Positions 16,426 to 26,128 of a DNA stretch of 64,000 nt are shown here, one piece after another. A program made the translations under genes and the position numbers. The DNA is taken from the NCBI GenBank assembly GCA_002423205.1, contig DIUZ01000026.1, positions 508,452 to 572,451 on the forward strand. The letters run 5' to 3'. Source of the DNA: Micavibrio sp. UBA6145 (GTDB lineage: Bacteria; Pseudomonadota; Alphaproteobacteria; Micavibrionales; UBA1664). The notes beneath the pieces were generated by a model. The model was given only the letters and a program-made list of their open reading frames with translations. It was not told the DNA's origin and did not search any database. Each line of letters opens with the position of its first letter. The first letter of the stretch is position 1.

Positions 16426-17235
16426 ATGCGTATCATGACCTGGAATATCAATTCCGTACGTCTGCGCCAGAAGCTGGTCCTAAGGGCAATCAGTGAGCTT
16501 GATGCCGACATCGTCTGTCTTCAGGAAACGAAATCCCCGGACGAATTCTTCCCCCTCGATACCTTCCGTGAGGCGGGTTATGAGCATATCCATATAAACG
16601 GTATGAAGGGGTATAACGGCGTCGCCATCCTGTCGCGCCTGCCTTTTCATGCGTACGACCGCTGGGACCGGGTCGGTAAAACCGACTGCCGCCACGCCGC
16701 CGTACAGATCAAATTCAAAGGACTGAAAAAACCGCTCGAAATTCACAACCTGTACGTACCCGCCGGCGGCGATATCCCTGACGTAGCGGTCAATGACAAG
16801 TTCGCGCATAAGCTCAATTTCGTTGACGAACTGGCAGCGTTTTTTGCCGATGGGTACAGCCGTACGACCCCTATGATCGCGCTCGGTGACTTCAACATCG
16901 CCCCACTTGAACATGACGTATGGTCACATAAACAGCTTCTCGATGTGGTGTCGCATACACCCATTGAGGTGAGCAAATTGAAGGGGTTTCAGGACTCTCT
17001 CGATTGGGTGGACGCCATACGTACGTTCGTACCCGAGACTGAAAAGCTCTATACGTGGTGGTCGTACCGTAACCGGGACTGGAAGGCATCCAACCGTGGC
17101 CGCCGCCTCGATCATATCTGGGTGACCCCCGTGTTGAAGGATCGGCTTAAAGGATTCAAAATTCTCAAAGATTCCCGCGATTGGGAACAGACAAGTGACC
17201 ACGTTCCCGTCCTGCTGGAACTGGATCTGGGCTAG
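16426..17235 (+). CDS. xth: Exodeoxyribonuclease III
   Basis: A 269-residue AP endonuclease/3'-5' exonuclease of the EEP superfamily. Active-site marks are N7 and N9 in MTWNINS, E34 in CLQETKS, GDFNIAPLEHDVW (D and N) and the final SDHVPV histidine. It cuts at abasic sites in base excision repair. It lies 6 bases after the dnaX stop and is probably cotranscribed. Confidence 0.95.
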   Translation: MRIMTWNINSVRLRQKLVLRAISELDADIVCLQETKSPDEFFPLDTFREAGYEHIHINGMKGYNGVAILSRLPFHAYDRWDRVGKTDCRHAAVQIKFKGLKKPLEIHNLYVPAGGDIPDVAVNDKFAHKLNFVDELAAFFADGYSRTTPMIALGDFNIAPLEHDVWSHKQLLDVVSHTPIEVSKLKGFQDSLDWVDAIRTFVPETEKLYTWWSYRNRDWKASNRGRRLDHIWVTPVLKDRLKGFKILKDSRDWEQTSDHVPVLLELDLG

Positions 17236-17267
17236 ACGTACGCAACGAACAGATTATAAAAACAGCC

Positions 17268-17540
17268 ATGACAACCTTGGCTGACTACCGGGCTGAGATC
17301 GATCAGCTCGACGAAAAGATCGTAAAACTCCTCGTAGACCGTTTCAAAATCGTCCACGCCGTGGGCGAATTGAAGGCGCGCGATGGCATTGCCGTCGTCC
17401 AGTCCGAGCGCGCCGAAGCCGTCAAGGATCGCGTCGCCCGTCTTGCGATGGAGCAGGGACTGGACGGCGATCTCCTGCGCGCCATTTATACCCTGATGAT
17501 CGACCACGCACATGTGCTTGAACACGGGAAAGGAAAATAA
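17268..17540 (+). CDS. Chorismate mutase, AroQ type
   Basis: A 90-residue single-domain helical protein: LADYRAEIDQLDEKIVKLLVDR contains the conserved R and D, followed by a K in GELKARDG, and ERAEAVKDRVARLA with the catalytic-site residues. It converts chorismate to prephenate in phenylalanine and tyrosine synthesis. It is a free-standing mutase without the prephenate dehydratase fusion. Isochorismate pyruvate lyase has the same fold, but nothing here indicates siderophore salicylate synthesis. RBS is weak: ACAGCC precedes the ATG. Confidence 0.85.
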   Translation: MTTLADYRAEIDQLDEKIVKLLVDRFKIVHAVGELKARDGIAVVQSERAEAVKDRVARLAMEQGLDGDLLRAIYTLMIDHAHVLEHGKGK

Positions 17541-17545
17541 CGACG

Positions 17546-18406
17546 ATGACCGGATATCTGAAAACCACCGTATTGATGGCGGCCATGACGGGCCTGTTCA
17601 TGGCTGTCGGTGGTGCCGTCGGCGGCCAGCAGGGCGCTTTGATCGCCCTTGGCATTGCCGGCGTTATGAATCTTTTCGCCTTCTGGAACAGCGATAAATT
17701 GGCGCTGAGCACCTATCGCGCGCGCCCGGCTGATGAAACCACCGCCCCGGGCCTGACCGCGCTCACGGCCCAAATGTCGGCCAATGCGGGCATACCCACA
17801 CCCAAACTGTATGTTTACGACAGCGAACAACCCAACGCCTTTGCCACCGGCCGCAATCCGGCCAATGCCGCCGTCGCTGTCTCCACCGGTCTTCTGCAAC
17901 GACTGACCACGGCGCAGGTCGCCGGCGTCATCGCTCACGAACTGGCCCATATCAAAAACCGCGACACGCTGATTATGACCGTGACGGCAACATTGGCCGG
18001 TGCCATTTCATGGCTGGCAAACTTCGCCATGTTCTTTGGTGCCAAGGACTCCGAAGGGCGTCATAACCCCCTTGTCGGTCTTCTGGTCATGCTTTTGGCC
18101 CCGCTTGCAGCCATGCTGGTGCAGACGGCCGTCAGTCGCAGCCGCGAATTCGAGGCCGACAGGATTGGCGCAGAGATTTGCGGGCGCCCCGTCTGGCTGG
18201 CCGAAGCCCTTGAAAATCTTGAGAACGGCGTGCAGCACCAGCCGAACCATACCGCGCAGAGCCACCCCGCGACCGCGCATATGTTCATCATCAATCCGCT
18301 CGTGCCCGGTGGCATGACCAACCTGTTCCGAAGCCACCCACCCACTGCCCAACGTGTCGCCCGTCTGCGTGCCATGGGCGAGTCATTGGCAGCCAATGTC
18401 GGATAG
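17546..18406 (+). CDS. htpX: Protease HtpX homologue (zinc metalloprotease)
   Basis: A 286-residue membrane-bound M48 peptidase with the HEXXH motif at 131-135 (HELAH) and the distal glutamate in REFEADRIGA. Hydrophobic helices lie near residues 7-25, 30-47, 147-167 and 178-198. It degrades misfolded membrane proteins with FtsH. The lone GQQGALIALGIAGVMN second helix and the ATHNMFI-like TAHMFIINP segment are typical. It starts 5 bases after chorismate mutase and its end overlaps rsmB by 11 bases, an order seen in alphaproteobacteria. Confidence 0.95.
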   Translation: MTGYLKTTVLMAAMTGLFMAVGGAVGGQQGALIALGIAGVMNLFAFWNSDKLALSTYRARPADETTAPGLTALTAQMSANAGIPTPKLYVYDSEQPNAFATGRNPANAAVAVSTGLLQRLTTAQVAGVIAHELAHIKNRDTLIMTVTATLAGAISWLANFAMFFGAKDSEGRHNPLVGLLVMLLAPLAAMLVQTAVSRSREFEADRIGAEICGRPVWLAEALENLENGVQHQPNHTAQSHPATAHMFIINPLVPGGMTNLFRSHPPTAQRVARLRAMGESLAANVG

Positions 18407-19718
18407 TTTTGTATCAGAACAAGGTGTTAGCAGCCGTGTAGCCGCGGCGCAGCTCGTCGAAATGGTCCTGGCCAAGCGCATGACCATCGATGATGCCCTG
18501 GACCGTGTGGCCACCAAAAACCGCCTTTCCGACGAGGACAAGCGCCTGGTGCACGCCATTTCAGGATGTGTTTTCAGGAAGTTACCATACATTGACACGG
18601 TCCTGCGCCACCTGATGACGCAAGGCAAAGACCCCAAGCCCCCCATCCTGCGTAACCTCCTGCGGGTGGGCATTGCCCAGCTCCTGTATATGGCTGTTCC
18701 TGAGCATGCAGCCGTAAATACGGCTGTGTCAGCCACTGGGTCACTGCGGCTCAGCAAGCAAAAAGGTCTTGTAAATGCGATACTTAGGTCGGCGCAGCGT
18801 CAGAAGCAACAGCTTCTGAATGATGAACCGGATGCACTTGAAATGCTCCCTGAGTGGCTGAAAGACGGCTGGATTGCCCATTACGGGGAATTGGAAAGTA
18901 AAGCCATGGCCGCCGCCATGGCACAGGAAGCCCCGGTAGACATCGTCATTAAGGATGCTCAAGCATCACTTTACTGGGCGCAAATGCTGGAGGGTGAAGT
19001 GCTCATTTCCGGTGCGGTTCGCGTGCGTCAACGCGGTGGTCACATCGCTTCATGGCCCGGATTCCACGATGGTGCATGGTGGGTACAGGACCTGTCAGCA
19101 TCTTTGCCAATCAAGATGTTAGGGGATGTTTCAGATAAGTCAGTGCTGGATGTTTGTGCCGCTCCAGGTGGTAAGACTCAGATGCTGGCGCGCGGCGGTG
19201 CGAAGGTCACTGCGCTGGACATTGCACCGTCCCGTATGAAGCGCGTCACCGAGAACCTGGCAAGGCTCAACATGGCGCAACAGGTGCAGACCGTTGTCGC
19301 GGATGCGCTCAAGTACAAGCCTGCGACACTCTTTGACATCGTTGTACTGGACGCGCCCTGTTCCTCAACAGGTACTTTAAGACGTCACCCTGAACTGTCT
19401 TGGATTCATGAGAGAAATCAGCTTTCAAAACTGACCGTGATCCAGCGTGACATGCTGCGTCATTGCGCCGATCTCGTGAAAAGTGAAGGCATAATGCTCT
19501 ACTGCACGTGTTCACTCGAACCCGAAGAAGGTGAGTCACAGGTTGAAGCATTCCTGTCTGAACGCAATGATTTCAAAGAGATAAAACGCGAGTCAGATGC
19601 ATTGTCTTCGCTGCTTCAGCCTGGAGTAGGTAACATCGGCTATCGCACGAAACCGCATGTTTTGGCGTCTTCCGGCGGTATGGACGGGTTTTTCATCGCG
19701 CTGCTGAAAAAGATATAA
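18396..19718 (+). CDS. rsmB: 16S rRNA (cytosine-C5)-methyltransferase RsmB/NOL1/NOP2 family
   Basis: A 440-residue protein with an N-terminal NusB-like helical domain (about residues 10-130: AAQLVEMVLAKRMTIDDALD through LRLSKQKGLVNAILR) and a C-terminal Rossmann methyltransferase: SVLDVCAAPGGKTQMLA, DAPCSSTGTLRRHPE with the release cysteine, and LYCTCSLEPEEGE with the catalytic one. It methylates C967 of 16S rRNA in E. coli terms. The ATG at 18396 lies inside the end of htpX and fits the family's N-terminus better than upstream ones. Codon use from about 18.7 kb is looser than in neighbours. Confidence 0.93.
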   Translation: MSDSFVSEQGVSSRVAAAQLVEMVLAKRMTIDDALDRVATKNRLSDEDKRLVHAISGCVFRKLPYIDTVLRHLMTQGKDPKPPILRNLLRVGIAQLLYMAVPEHAAVNTAVSATGSLRLSKQKGLVNAILRSAQRQKQQLLNDEPDALEMLPEWLKDGWIAHYGELESKAMAAAMAQEAPVDIVIKDAQASLYWAQMLEGEVLISGAVRVRQRGGHIASWPGFHDGAWWVQDLSASLPIKMLGDVSDKSVLDVCAAPGGKTQMLARGGAKVTALDIAPSRMKRVTENLARLNMAQQVQTVVADALKYKPATLFDIVVLDAPCSSTGTLRRHPELSWIHERNQLSKLTVIQRDMLRHCADLVKSEGIMLYCTCSLEPEEGESQVEAFLSERNDFKEIKRESDALSSLLQPGVGNIGYRTKPHVLASSGGMDGFFIALLKKI

Positions 19719-19821
19719 ATATCAGTCCCCCGCGTTGCTTCACTGAGTCCGAATCTCCTATACTGAAGATGTCTTCGCATTCCGCGTGACTCCCGAATTC
19801 TTATAATCTATTCAAAAACAT

Positions 19822-20484
19822 ATGACGACAGCCTCAAAGATCCGTGTCGCACCCTCGATTTTGTCCGCCGATTTTTCAAAACTCGGTGAAGAGGTGCGCG
19901 CCATCGATGATGCAGGCGCCGATTACATCCATGTCGATGTGATGGACGGCCACTTCGTTCCGAACATCACCATGGGCCCGGCCATTGTCGCGTCCATCCG
20001 CCCGCACACGAAGAAGGTGATGGATGTCCATTTGATGATCGCACCGGCCGATCCGATGCTCGAGGCCTTCGCCAGGGCCGGTTCTGACATAATCACGATT
20101 CATCCTGAAGCGGGCCCGCACCTCCACCGCTCCCTCCAGACCATTCGCAGCCTCGGCAAAAAGGCCGGCGTCGCCTTGAATCCCGCCACGCCCGTCGATG
20201 TCCTCGACAACGTGATGGACCTGGTCGACCTGATCCTCGTGATGACGGTCAATCCCGGTTTCGGCGGTCAGGCCTATATCCCGATGGAAAGCAAAATTGA
20301 ATCAGTCCGGCGCATGATCGATTCAACCGGCCGCGCCATCGACCTGGAAGTCGACGGCGGCATCACGCCGGAGACCGCGAAGAAGGTCATCGCCGCCGGT
20401 GCCGACGTTCTGGTCGCGGGTACTGCCGTATTCAAGGGTGGTCCGGCGCAATATGCGCACGCCATCAAGGCTATCCGCTCATGA
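19822..20484 (+). CDS. rpe: Ribulose-phosphate 3-epimerase
   Basis: A 220-residue TIM barrel of standard length: APSILSADFSKLGEEV, DYIHVDVMDGHFVPN with the metal-binding H and D, VMDVHLMI, MTVNPGFGGQ and LEVDGGITPETA. It interconverts ribulose- and xylulose-5-phosphate in the pentose phosphate pathway. It follows rsmB by about 100 bases and is coupled to the heparinase-like gene by a 4-base overlap (ATGA). Confidence 0.97.
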   Translation: MTTASKIRVAPSILSADFSKLGEEVRAIDDAGADYIHVDVMDGHFVPNITMGPAIVASIRPHTKKVMDVHLMIAPADPMLEAFARAGSDIITIHPEAGPHLHRSLQTIRSLGKKAGVALNPATPVDVLDNVMDLVDLILVMTVNPGFGGQAYIPMESKIESVRRMIDSTGRAIDLEVDGGITPETAKKVIAAGADVLVAGTAVFKGGPAQYAHAIKAIRS

Positions 20485-22109
20485 TCCTGGCTGATCTCTT
20501 CGATCCGGCCCGCGCGCGCGGAGCAATGCGTGCCCTGCGTAAGCCTTTGTATTCATGGAGCCTTGGCGGGCATGTGCCCGATCGTCTGGTTGTTCTGCCG
20601 CCTGATCCGTGGACGGGTGACGCGGGGCGTGGCCGCTGGGTCGCCAACCGCGTGCTGGATCACCACGGCATGCAGATCCCCCTCGACTCCAAAAGTTTTG
20701 GCGCGCCGGTGCACGCTTCATCCGCCCCGTTGCACGGTTTTGAGTACCTGCGCGACCTTCGCGCGCTGGGCGGTGATACGTCCCGCCGCCTTGGCCGTGT
20801 GCTGATGGGCGAATGGATTGCCGCCAATGCCACATGGCGCGAAGGGGTATGGGATTTTCCGGTCACGGGCAACCGCATTGCCGCGTGGCTGATGGGGTAT
20901 GACTTTTTCTGCGCATCCGGCGACGACGAATTCCTGCACGCGTTTTACGCCTCTCTGATCCGCCAGATCCGCCACCTGGACCGTGTCGACCCGTCCAAAA
21001 TTCACGGGCTCGATGCCCTGTCGGTCGTGCGCGCCCTGATTTTCGCGGGGCTGGGGCTGGACGGCGGCAAGGACCGCCTCGACCATGCGATGGGCTGGCT
21101 CGATCACTGGATCATGCATGAACTCGACGGCGAGGGGATGCATGTCAGCCGTTCTCCCCATCAGGCTGTTCAGGCCGCGAAGCAGCTTATAGACATCCGC
21201 GGCAGCCTGGTCCGCGCCGGTTACGCCGCGCCGACCGCGTTACAGGCCGCCATCGACCGCATCATTCACGCCATTCGTTTCTTCCGCATGCCGGATGGCA
21301 AGCTCGCCTGCTTCCACGGCACGCAGGAGGACGACGCCACCGCCCTCGACAATCTGGTCCGGGTCAGCGGCGTTAAGATCAGAAAGCCGTTAAGCCGTCT
21401 GGAACATGCCGGATTCGAGTCACTGGTCCGCGAACGCACCTGCGTCATCGCCGATTGCGGCATGCCCCCCGTGCATCCGCATGACAAAGGCCACCACGCC
21501 AGCCCCCTGGCATTCGAAATGTCGGTCGGCCGCGACCGCATGATCGTTTCCTGCGGGGCACACCCGCTGGATTCCACATGGGCAGATCATCTTCGTGCCA
21601 CCGCCGCGCATTCGGGAGTCACGGTTGATGACCGCAATGCCTTCGAAATCTGCGCCGACGGTCATCTGGGGCGCGTATCGAATCATATCGCCGCGCGCCG
21701 CGACCTTGCCGGGGCCGGTTTGATGGTCACGTTAAGCCATGACGGCTATGCGCCGCTGAACGGTCTGGTCCATACCCGCCGGATGACATTATCCAGCGAT
21801 GGCAGAGTGTTAGAGGGTGACGACTGGCTCGTCGCTGACGCGCCGCTGGCACGGCAGGCATCCTTCGCCATACGTTTTCATCTGCACCCGCGCGTGCAGG
21901 CATCACTGATTCAAAACGGTGAAGAAGCGCTGATCCGTCTGCCGTCGGGCACCGGCTGGCGTTTTTCGAAGAAAGCCGGGAATTTGAGTCTGGAACCAAG
22001 CATTTACGTTGGATCCGGCACCACCCCGCGCAAGAGTCAGCAACTGGTCATCACCGGTGTCACCGAAGGCAGCAGCCAGATCGGCTGGAGCTTCAACGAA
22101 GAGTCATAG
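20481..22109 (+). CDS. Heparinase II/III family protein
   Basis: A 542-residue protein with an alpha/alpha toroid half (about residues 60-270, GEWIAANATWREGVWDFPVTG and GEGMHVSRSPHQAVQAAKQLID) and a beta-sandwich half that contains the heparinase II/III core (FEMSVGRDRMIVSCGAHP, LRATAAHSGVTVDD, HDGYAPLNGLVHTRRMTLS). No signal peptide is visible, so it is probably cytoplasmic and unlikely to degrade heparin. The rsmB-rpe-heparinase (and then purH) order is widespread in Alphaproteobacteria. Its true role is not known. It overlaps rpe by 4 bases. Confidence 0.88.
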   Translation: MILADLFDPARARGAMRALRKPLYSWSLGGHVPDRLVVLPPDPWTGDAGRGRWVANRVLDHHGMQIPLDSKSFGAPVHASSAPLHGFEYLRDLRALGGDTSRRLGRVLMGEWIAANATWREGVWDFPVTGNRIAAWLMGYDFFCASGDDEFLHAFYASLIRQIRHLDRVDPSKIHGLDALSVVRALIFAGLGLDGGKDRLDHAMGWLDHWIMHELDGEGMHVSRSPHQAVQAAKQLIDIRGSLVRAGYAAPTALQAAIDRIIHAIRFFRMPDGKLACFHGTQEDDATALDNLVRVSGVKIRKPLSRLEHAGFESLVRERTCVIADCGMPPVHPHDKGHHASPLAFEMSVGRDRMIVSCGAHPLDSTWADHLRATAAHSGVTVDDRNAFEICADGHLGRVSNHIAARRDLAGAGLMVTLSHDGYAPLNGLVHTRRMTLSSDGRVLEGDDWLVADAPLARQASFAIRFHLHPRVQASLIQNGEEALIRLPSGTGWRFSKKAGNLSLEPSIYVGSGTTPRKSQQLVITGVTEGSSQIGWSFNEES

Positions 22110-22130
22110 CCGACTCAATTCTGGGTTTAT

Positions 22131-23198
22131 TTAGCGCATAATCTTTCTGGCTTCCGTAAGTCGGCGCTCCGACGCAAGCGCGAACGCTTCTGCGGCACCT
22201 GAATAGCGTGAATCAACGCTCAAAGTCTGATTCATAAGTTGCTGAAGAAGCGGGGCAACTTCGTCTTTGCTGTTCGCCTCGATCGCTTCAGACAGGATGC
22301 GTGCGTGGCGCAGTTCGGGCCAGTCGGTGAACTGCGGCGCAAGTGCCACGGCGAATACCTGCTTCATCGCCTCGCGCTCCAGCAGGCGGAAAACATCGCC
22401 GCGCACCCATCGGGGCAGCTTGCGCATGTCGGGCAGGCGAAGCACACCGTCGATATCGCGGCACAACTCGCTCTGCACACGTTCAGCCGAAAGCCATGCC
22501 GCCAGAAGCGCCTGCGGATCGTTGACATGCAGTGCCTGCGCGGCGGCCTTGCCGCGCGGTACATAGGATTCAAATGTGATCTCAGGGTCGCTGTCCAGTC
22601 GCTCGGCTTCATAGACGATACGGTCCAGACGGATCCAGCCTTCACCCTTCCACATAATGCCGTCGAATTTTTCGGCAAAGCGTGCCGGGTATCCACCCAG
22701 CATAGCAGCCAGATGGGTGGCGATGTCCGGATGCTCCGGACAGGCCGGACCAAACAGGCGAAGATAGGTGTCGATCAACTGCGCATCCGTGCGCGTGGCG
22801 ATAACAGGGAAATGCAGGGCACCGGCAAAACCGTATTTGGTCATCGGGTCGTCCACCGATTCCGGTGGTTCGTCCGGGGCAAAGGCCGCACGTACGCCTT
22901 TGGCGCGTACGGCGTCGGTCTGGCCCTTGACCAGAATTTCATCGACCAGCAATTCAACCGCCAGACGGTACAGCGGAAGCTCGGCTATAAACCGGGCGAA
23001 CTCAATCCGGCCATAAGGCTGTGTCAGGTCCAGGATATTCAGACCATCCGCATGCGCCATCATGTAAGGCGACGGCGGGGTTTCGGAATCGCTCGGGCGA
23101 TCCGTGGTCACGGCCACCATCGACGCCGCCGAATACGGCACGTCTTCCGGCTGCGGAATAAAACGGATTTTTCCGCCAAGCTTGAAATACACGGTCAT
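22131..23198 (-). CDS. Hypothetical protein, 355 aa, last gene of the rpmI-pheT run
   Basis: A soluble, mostly helical acidic protein without a family that I recognise. It starts MTVYFKLGGKIRFIPQPED and has segments such as QPYGRIEFARFIAELPLYRLA and WVRGDVFRLLEREAMKQVFAVA. No cysteine-rich, membrane or nucleotide-binding motif is seen. The ATG at 23198 has GGGGGAT upstream and lies 21 bases past the pheT stop, so it may share its transcript. It converges with the heparinase gene. Confidence 0.65.
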   Translation of the reverse strand: MTVYFKLGGKIRFIPQPEDVPYSAASMVAVTTDRPSDSETPPSPYMMAHADGLNILDLTQPYGRIEFARFIAELPLYRLAVELLVDEILVKGQTDAVRAKGVRAAFAPDEPPESVDDPMTKYGFAGALHFPVIATRTDAQLIDTYLRLFGPACPEHPDIATHLAAMLGGYPARFAEKFDGIMWKGEGWIRLDRIVYEAERLDSDPEITFESYVPRGKAAAQALHVNDPQALLAAWLSAERVQSELCRDIDGVLRLPDMRKLPRWVRGDVFRLLEREAMKQVFAVALAPQFTDWPELRHARILSEAIEANSKDEVAPLLQQLMNQTLSVDSRYSGAAEAFALASERRLTEARKIMR

Positions 23199-23219
23199 GC
23201 TATATCCCCCTGGGTAACT

Positions 23220-25637
23220 CTATGACCGTAAGGTCGCGCCGGTTTTCTCGGCGACGGCTTTGACGATGCTGCTGCCAATGCCTTCAATTTCGGCATCGGT
23301 CAGTGTTTTTTCACGCGGCTGTAAGATAACGGTGATGGCAACGGATTTTTTGCCCGGCTCCATACCTTTACCTGCGTAAACGTCGAACACTTCAATGCGC
23401 TCGACCAGTTCGCGCGACACGCCCGCGGCCGTACGGATAATGCTGTCGGCGGCCACATCTTCATTCACGATGAAGGCGAAGTCGCGGCTGATCGGCTGGA
23501 AGGCTGACGGTTTCAGTAATGTCTTCGCCGTGCCGGTTTTTTTCGGTGCCGGAATTTTCGACAGGAACACTTCAAACCCGCACGCCGGCCCCTTCACGTC
23601 CAGAACTTCAAGCGCGGATGGGTGAATTTCACCGAACCAGCCAAGGATTTCCTTGCCCTGACGGATCGTGGCGCTGCGCCCCGGGTGGTAATAAGACGGT
23701 GCGTCTGTCGTGATCTGCACTTTCGTGGCCGCCATGCCGCAGGCTTCGAGCGCGGCAAGCGCGTCAGCCTTGGCATCATAGGCCGATACGGCACGGTGCG
23801 CGTCTTTCGACGACCAGTCACGTTCGCCCATCGCGCCGTGGCGAATGCCGGACGCCGCAAAGAATTGTTCGGACGGATCGGTTCCGTTAAACACAGGGCC
23901 GATTTCGAACAGCGCCGCATTGGGGAAACCGCGATCGGCATTACGCTGCGCCGCCTGCAACAGATTGGGCAATACGCTTGGGCGCATACGGTCCATCTCG
24001 CTTGAGATGGCGTTGGTCAGCGTAAGGCTGGCGCGCTTGTTGTCATTCATCGGCACGGCTTCGAACGACACGGCCTGATCGCTTTTCATGAACGACCACG
24101 TGATGGCTTCGTTCAGGCCGCGCGCGGCCAGGGCACGGCGCGTATCAACGCGGCGTTCCAGATCCAGCGACATGGCCGATTGCGTCATCGCGGAATCACG
24201 CTTCATTGAAACGGCCAGGATGGAATCAAAACCGTGAATCCGTGTGACTTCTTCAACCAGATCGGCTGAACCTTCGATATCCGGACGCCATGACGGCGGC
24301 GTGACTTTCCACGGAATCATGTTGTGCGCATCGACTGTAAAGCCCAGTGCCAGCAGGATATGATGCTGTTCCTGATGGCTCAGGTGAATGCCGGCCAGTT
24401 TTTCGGTCTGGTCGGGATTGAAGGCGATTTCGCGCTTCCACGCGCTTTGCGCGCCCGCGTTCACCACGCTGCCGGCAGAGCCGCCGCACAGATCGATAAT
24501 CATTTTTGTGGCCAGCGCCACGCCGTCTTCCAGGAAGGCGGGATCGATGCCGCGCTCGAACCGGTAACGCGCATCTGAATTGATCTGCAACGCGCGGCCC
24601 GTCATCGCGGTACGCACAGAATCAAAAAACGCGCATTCAAGATAAACATTGGTGGTGGTCTCGGACACGCCCGTGAATGTGCCGCCGACAATACCGCCAA
24701 GGCCCAGCACGCCGGAATCATCGCAGACAACCGTCATGCCGTCGGCAAGCTCATACGTCTTGTCGTTGAGCGCAGACAGTGTTTCGCCCTTGGTCGAAAG
24801 GCGGACATGGATGTTGCCCTTGATCTTGTCAGCATCGAACACGTGAAGCGGACGGTTCAGACCGATGGTGAAGTAATTGGTGATGTCGACCAGAACCGAA
24901 ATCGGACGCAGGCCGATGGATTTCAGACGCGTCTGCAGCCATTCGGGCGAGGGACCGTTTTTAACACCCTTGATCAGGCGGCCCAGAAATTGCGGGCATG
25001 CCTTGGTATCTTTGATGTCCACGCCAATCGGTGTTTTGAAATCGTCCTTGATGGATGGAATGGTCAGGGGCTTGAGCGTGCCCAGACCCTTGGCGGCCAG
25101 GTCGCGTGCGATGCCGCGAATGCCCGCGCAATCGGCGCGGTTCGGCGTCAGGTTGATTTCGATGACCGGATCATCCAGACCGAACAGCGGTGCCATCGGC
25201 ACGCCAATCGGCGTATCGGCGGGCAGGTCGATAATGCCCTTGTGTTCGTCGGACAGCATCATCTCGCGTTCCGATACCATCATGCCGTTGGATTCAACGC
25301 CGCGGATTTTGCTTTTCTTCAGGGTTACGTCCAGACCGGGAATGTAGCTGCCTTCCGGTGCAAACACACCGACCATGCCCGCACGCGCATTCGGCGCGCC
25401 GCAGACGACCTGAAGATGCTTGCCGTCGCCCGGATCGACCATCAGCACCTGAAGCTTGTCGGCATCCGGGTGACGTTCGGCCGATACGACCTTGGCGGTC
25501 TTGAACGGCGCATATGTTTTCGCGCGGTCCTCGATACCTTCAACTTCAAGGCCGACAGATGTCAGCGTCTTGCTGACCGTATCCAGGTCGGCCTGTGTAT
25601 CCAGATGCTCTTTCAGCCAGGACAGGGTGAATTTCAT
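23220..25637 (-). CDS. pheT: Phenylalanine--tRNA ligase beta subunit
   Basis: An 805-residue protein, the normal bacterial length. It has the N-terminal tRNA-binding (EMAP-like) domain (residues about 39-150, RHPDADKLQVLMVDPG), the B3/B4 editing region, B5 (FNPDQTEKLAGIHLSHQEQHHI), the pseudo-catalytic core (AAQRNADRGFPNAALFEIGPVF) and a C-terminal FDX-ACB anticodon-binding domain (QPISRDFAFIVNEDVAA). With PheS it makes the heterotetramer that charges tRNA-Phe. Its start overlaps the GNAT gene by 4 bases; the three genes pheS, GNAT and pheT are translationally linked. Confidence 0.98.
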   Translation of the reverse strand: MKFTLSWLKEHLDTQADLDTVSKTLTSVGLEVEGIEDRAKTYAPFKTAKVVSAERHPDADKLQVLMVDPGDGKHLQVVCGAPNARAGMVGVFAPEGSYIPGLDVTLKKSKIRGVESNGMMVSEREMMLSDEHKGIIDLPADTPIGVPMAPLFGLDDPVIEINLTPNRADCAGIRGIARDLAAKGLGTLKPLTIPSIKDDFKTPIGVDIKDTKACPQFLGRLIKGVKNGPSPEWLQTRLKSIGLRPISVLVDITNYFTIGLNRPLHVFDADKIKGNIHVRLSTKGETLSALNDKTYELADGMTVVCDDSGVLGLGGIVGGTFTGVSETTTNVYLECAFFDSVRTAMTGRALQINSDARYRFERGIDPAFLEDGVALATKMIIDLCGGSAGSVVNAGAQSAWKREIAFNPDQTEKLAGIHLSHQEQHHILLALGFTVDAHNMIPWKVTPPSWRPDIEGSADLVEEVTRIHGFDSILAVSMKRDSAMTQSAMSLDLERRVDTRRALAARGLNEAITWSFMKSDQAVSFEAVPMNDNKRASLTLTNAISSEMDRMRPSVLPNLLQAAQRNADRGFPNAALFEIGPVFNGTDPSEQFFAASGIRHGAMGERDWSSKDAHRAVSAYDAKADALAALEACGMAATKVQITTDAPSYYHPGRSATIRQGKEILGWFGEIHPSALEVLDVKGPACGFEVFLSKIPAPKKTGTAKTLLKPSAFQPISRDFAFIVNEDVAADSIIRTAAGVSRELVERIEVFDVYAGKGMEPGKKSVAITVILQPREKTLTDAEIEGIGSSIVKAVAEKTGATLRS

Positions 25638-26128
25638 GTATTGGTCTCCTTAAGACGGTCGAGCATGCCGATCGGCACGATGTGAAAGGTGAAATCCAGC
25701 GTGATGGCGTTGTTGGAATACAGCGCCTGCGCATCGATGTTGTTTTTATCGGTAAGCCAGTAAATGCGGTCCCATTTTTCAACGCGGCCCTTCGCCGACA
25801 ACGCTTCCATCAGGCGCGTTGCAACCCCCTGACGGCGGCGCGCCGGATGCACGAACAGATCCTGCATGTAGCACACCGGGTGCATGGACCCGGCAACCGG
25901 GTGCACGACACCGTGCAGAAGCGCGATGACTTCGTTGGTTTCCGTGGTCGCAAGCAGCGCAAACAGCGACGAATGCGGATCAAGGATCAGTTTTTCCGTA
26001 TGGTCTACCACCGCCTTGTCCAGCGCGTCACCGACATTCATGCGCCACAGGCTGCGCCAACCGACCGCATGTTCGGCGGACATCGGCACGATATGAAGAC
26101 GCGTGATGGGTGTGTGGTGAAAAACCAT
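25634..26128 (-). CDS. GNAT-family N-acetyltransferase embedded between pheS and pheT
   Basis: A 164-residue protein of the GNAT fold. The acetyl-CoA-binding A motif is LFVHPARRRQGVATRLMEAL (R-R-x-G-V/A core), preceded by VIALLHGVVHPV and followed by IYWLTDKNNIDAQALYSNNA, a normal B motif. The substrate cannot be read from sequence. The ATG overlaps the end of pheS by one base and the stop overlaps pheT by 4 bases, so it sits inside the synthetase operon on one messenger. This position suggests a role on a translation-related target, or simple hitch-hiking. Confidence 0.85.
   Translation of the reverse strand: MVFHHTPITRLHIVPMSAEHAVGWRSLWRMNVGDALDKAVVDHTEKLILDPHSSLFALLATTETNEVIALLHGVVHPVAGSMHPVCYMQDLFVHPARRRQGVATRLMEALSAKGRVEKWDRIYWLTDKNNIDAQALYSNNAITLDFTFHIVPIGMLDRLKETNT

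Noticed and set aside
24807..25685. 292-codon plus-strand frame opposite pheT
   Set aside because: Antisense shadow of a certain gene, no RBS or recognisable domain.
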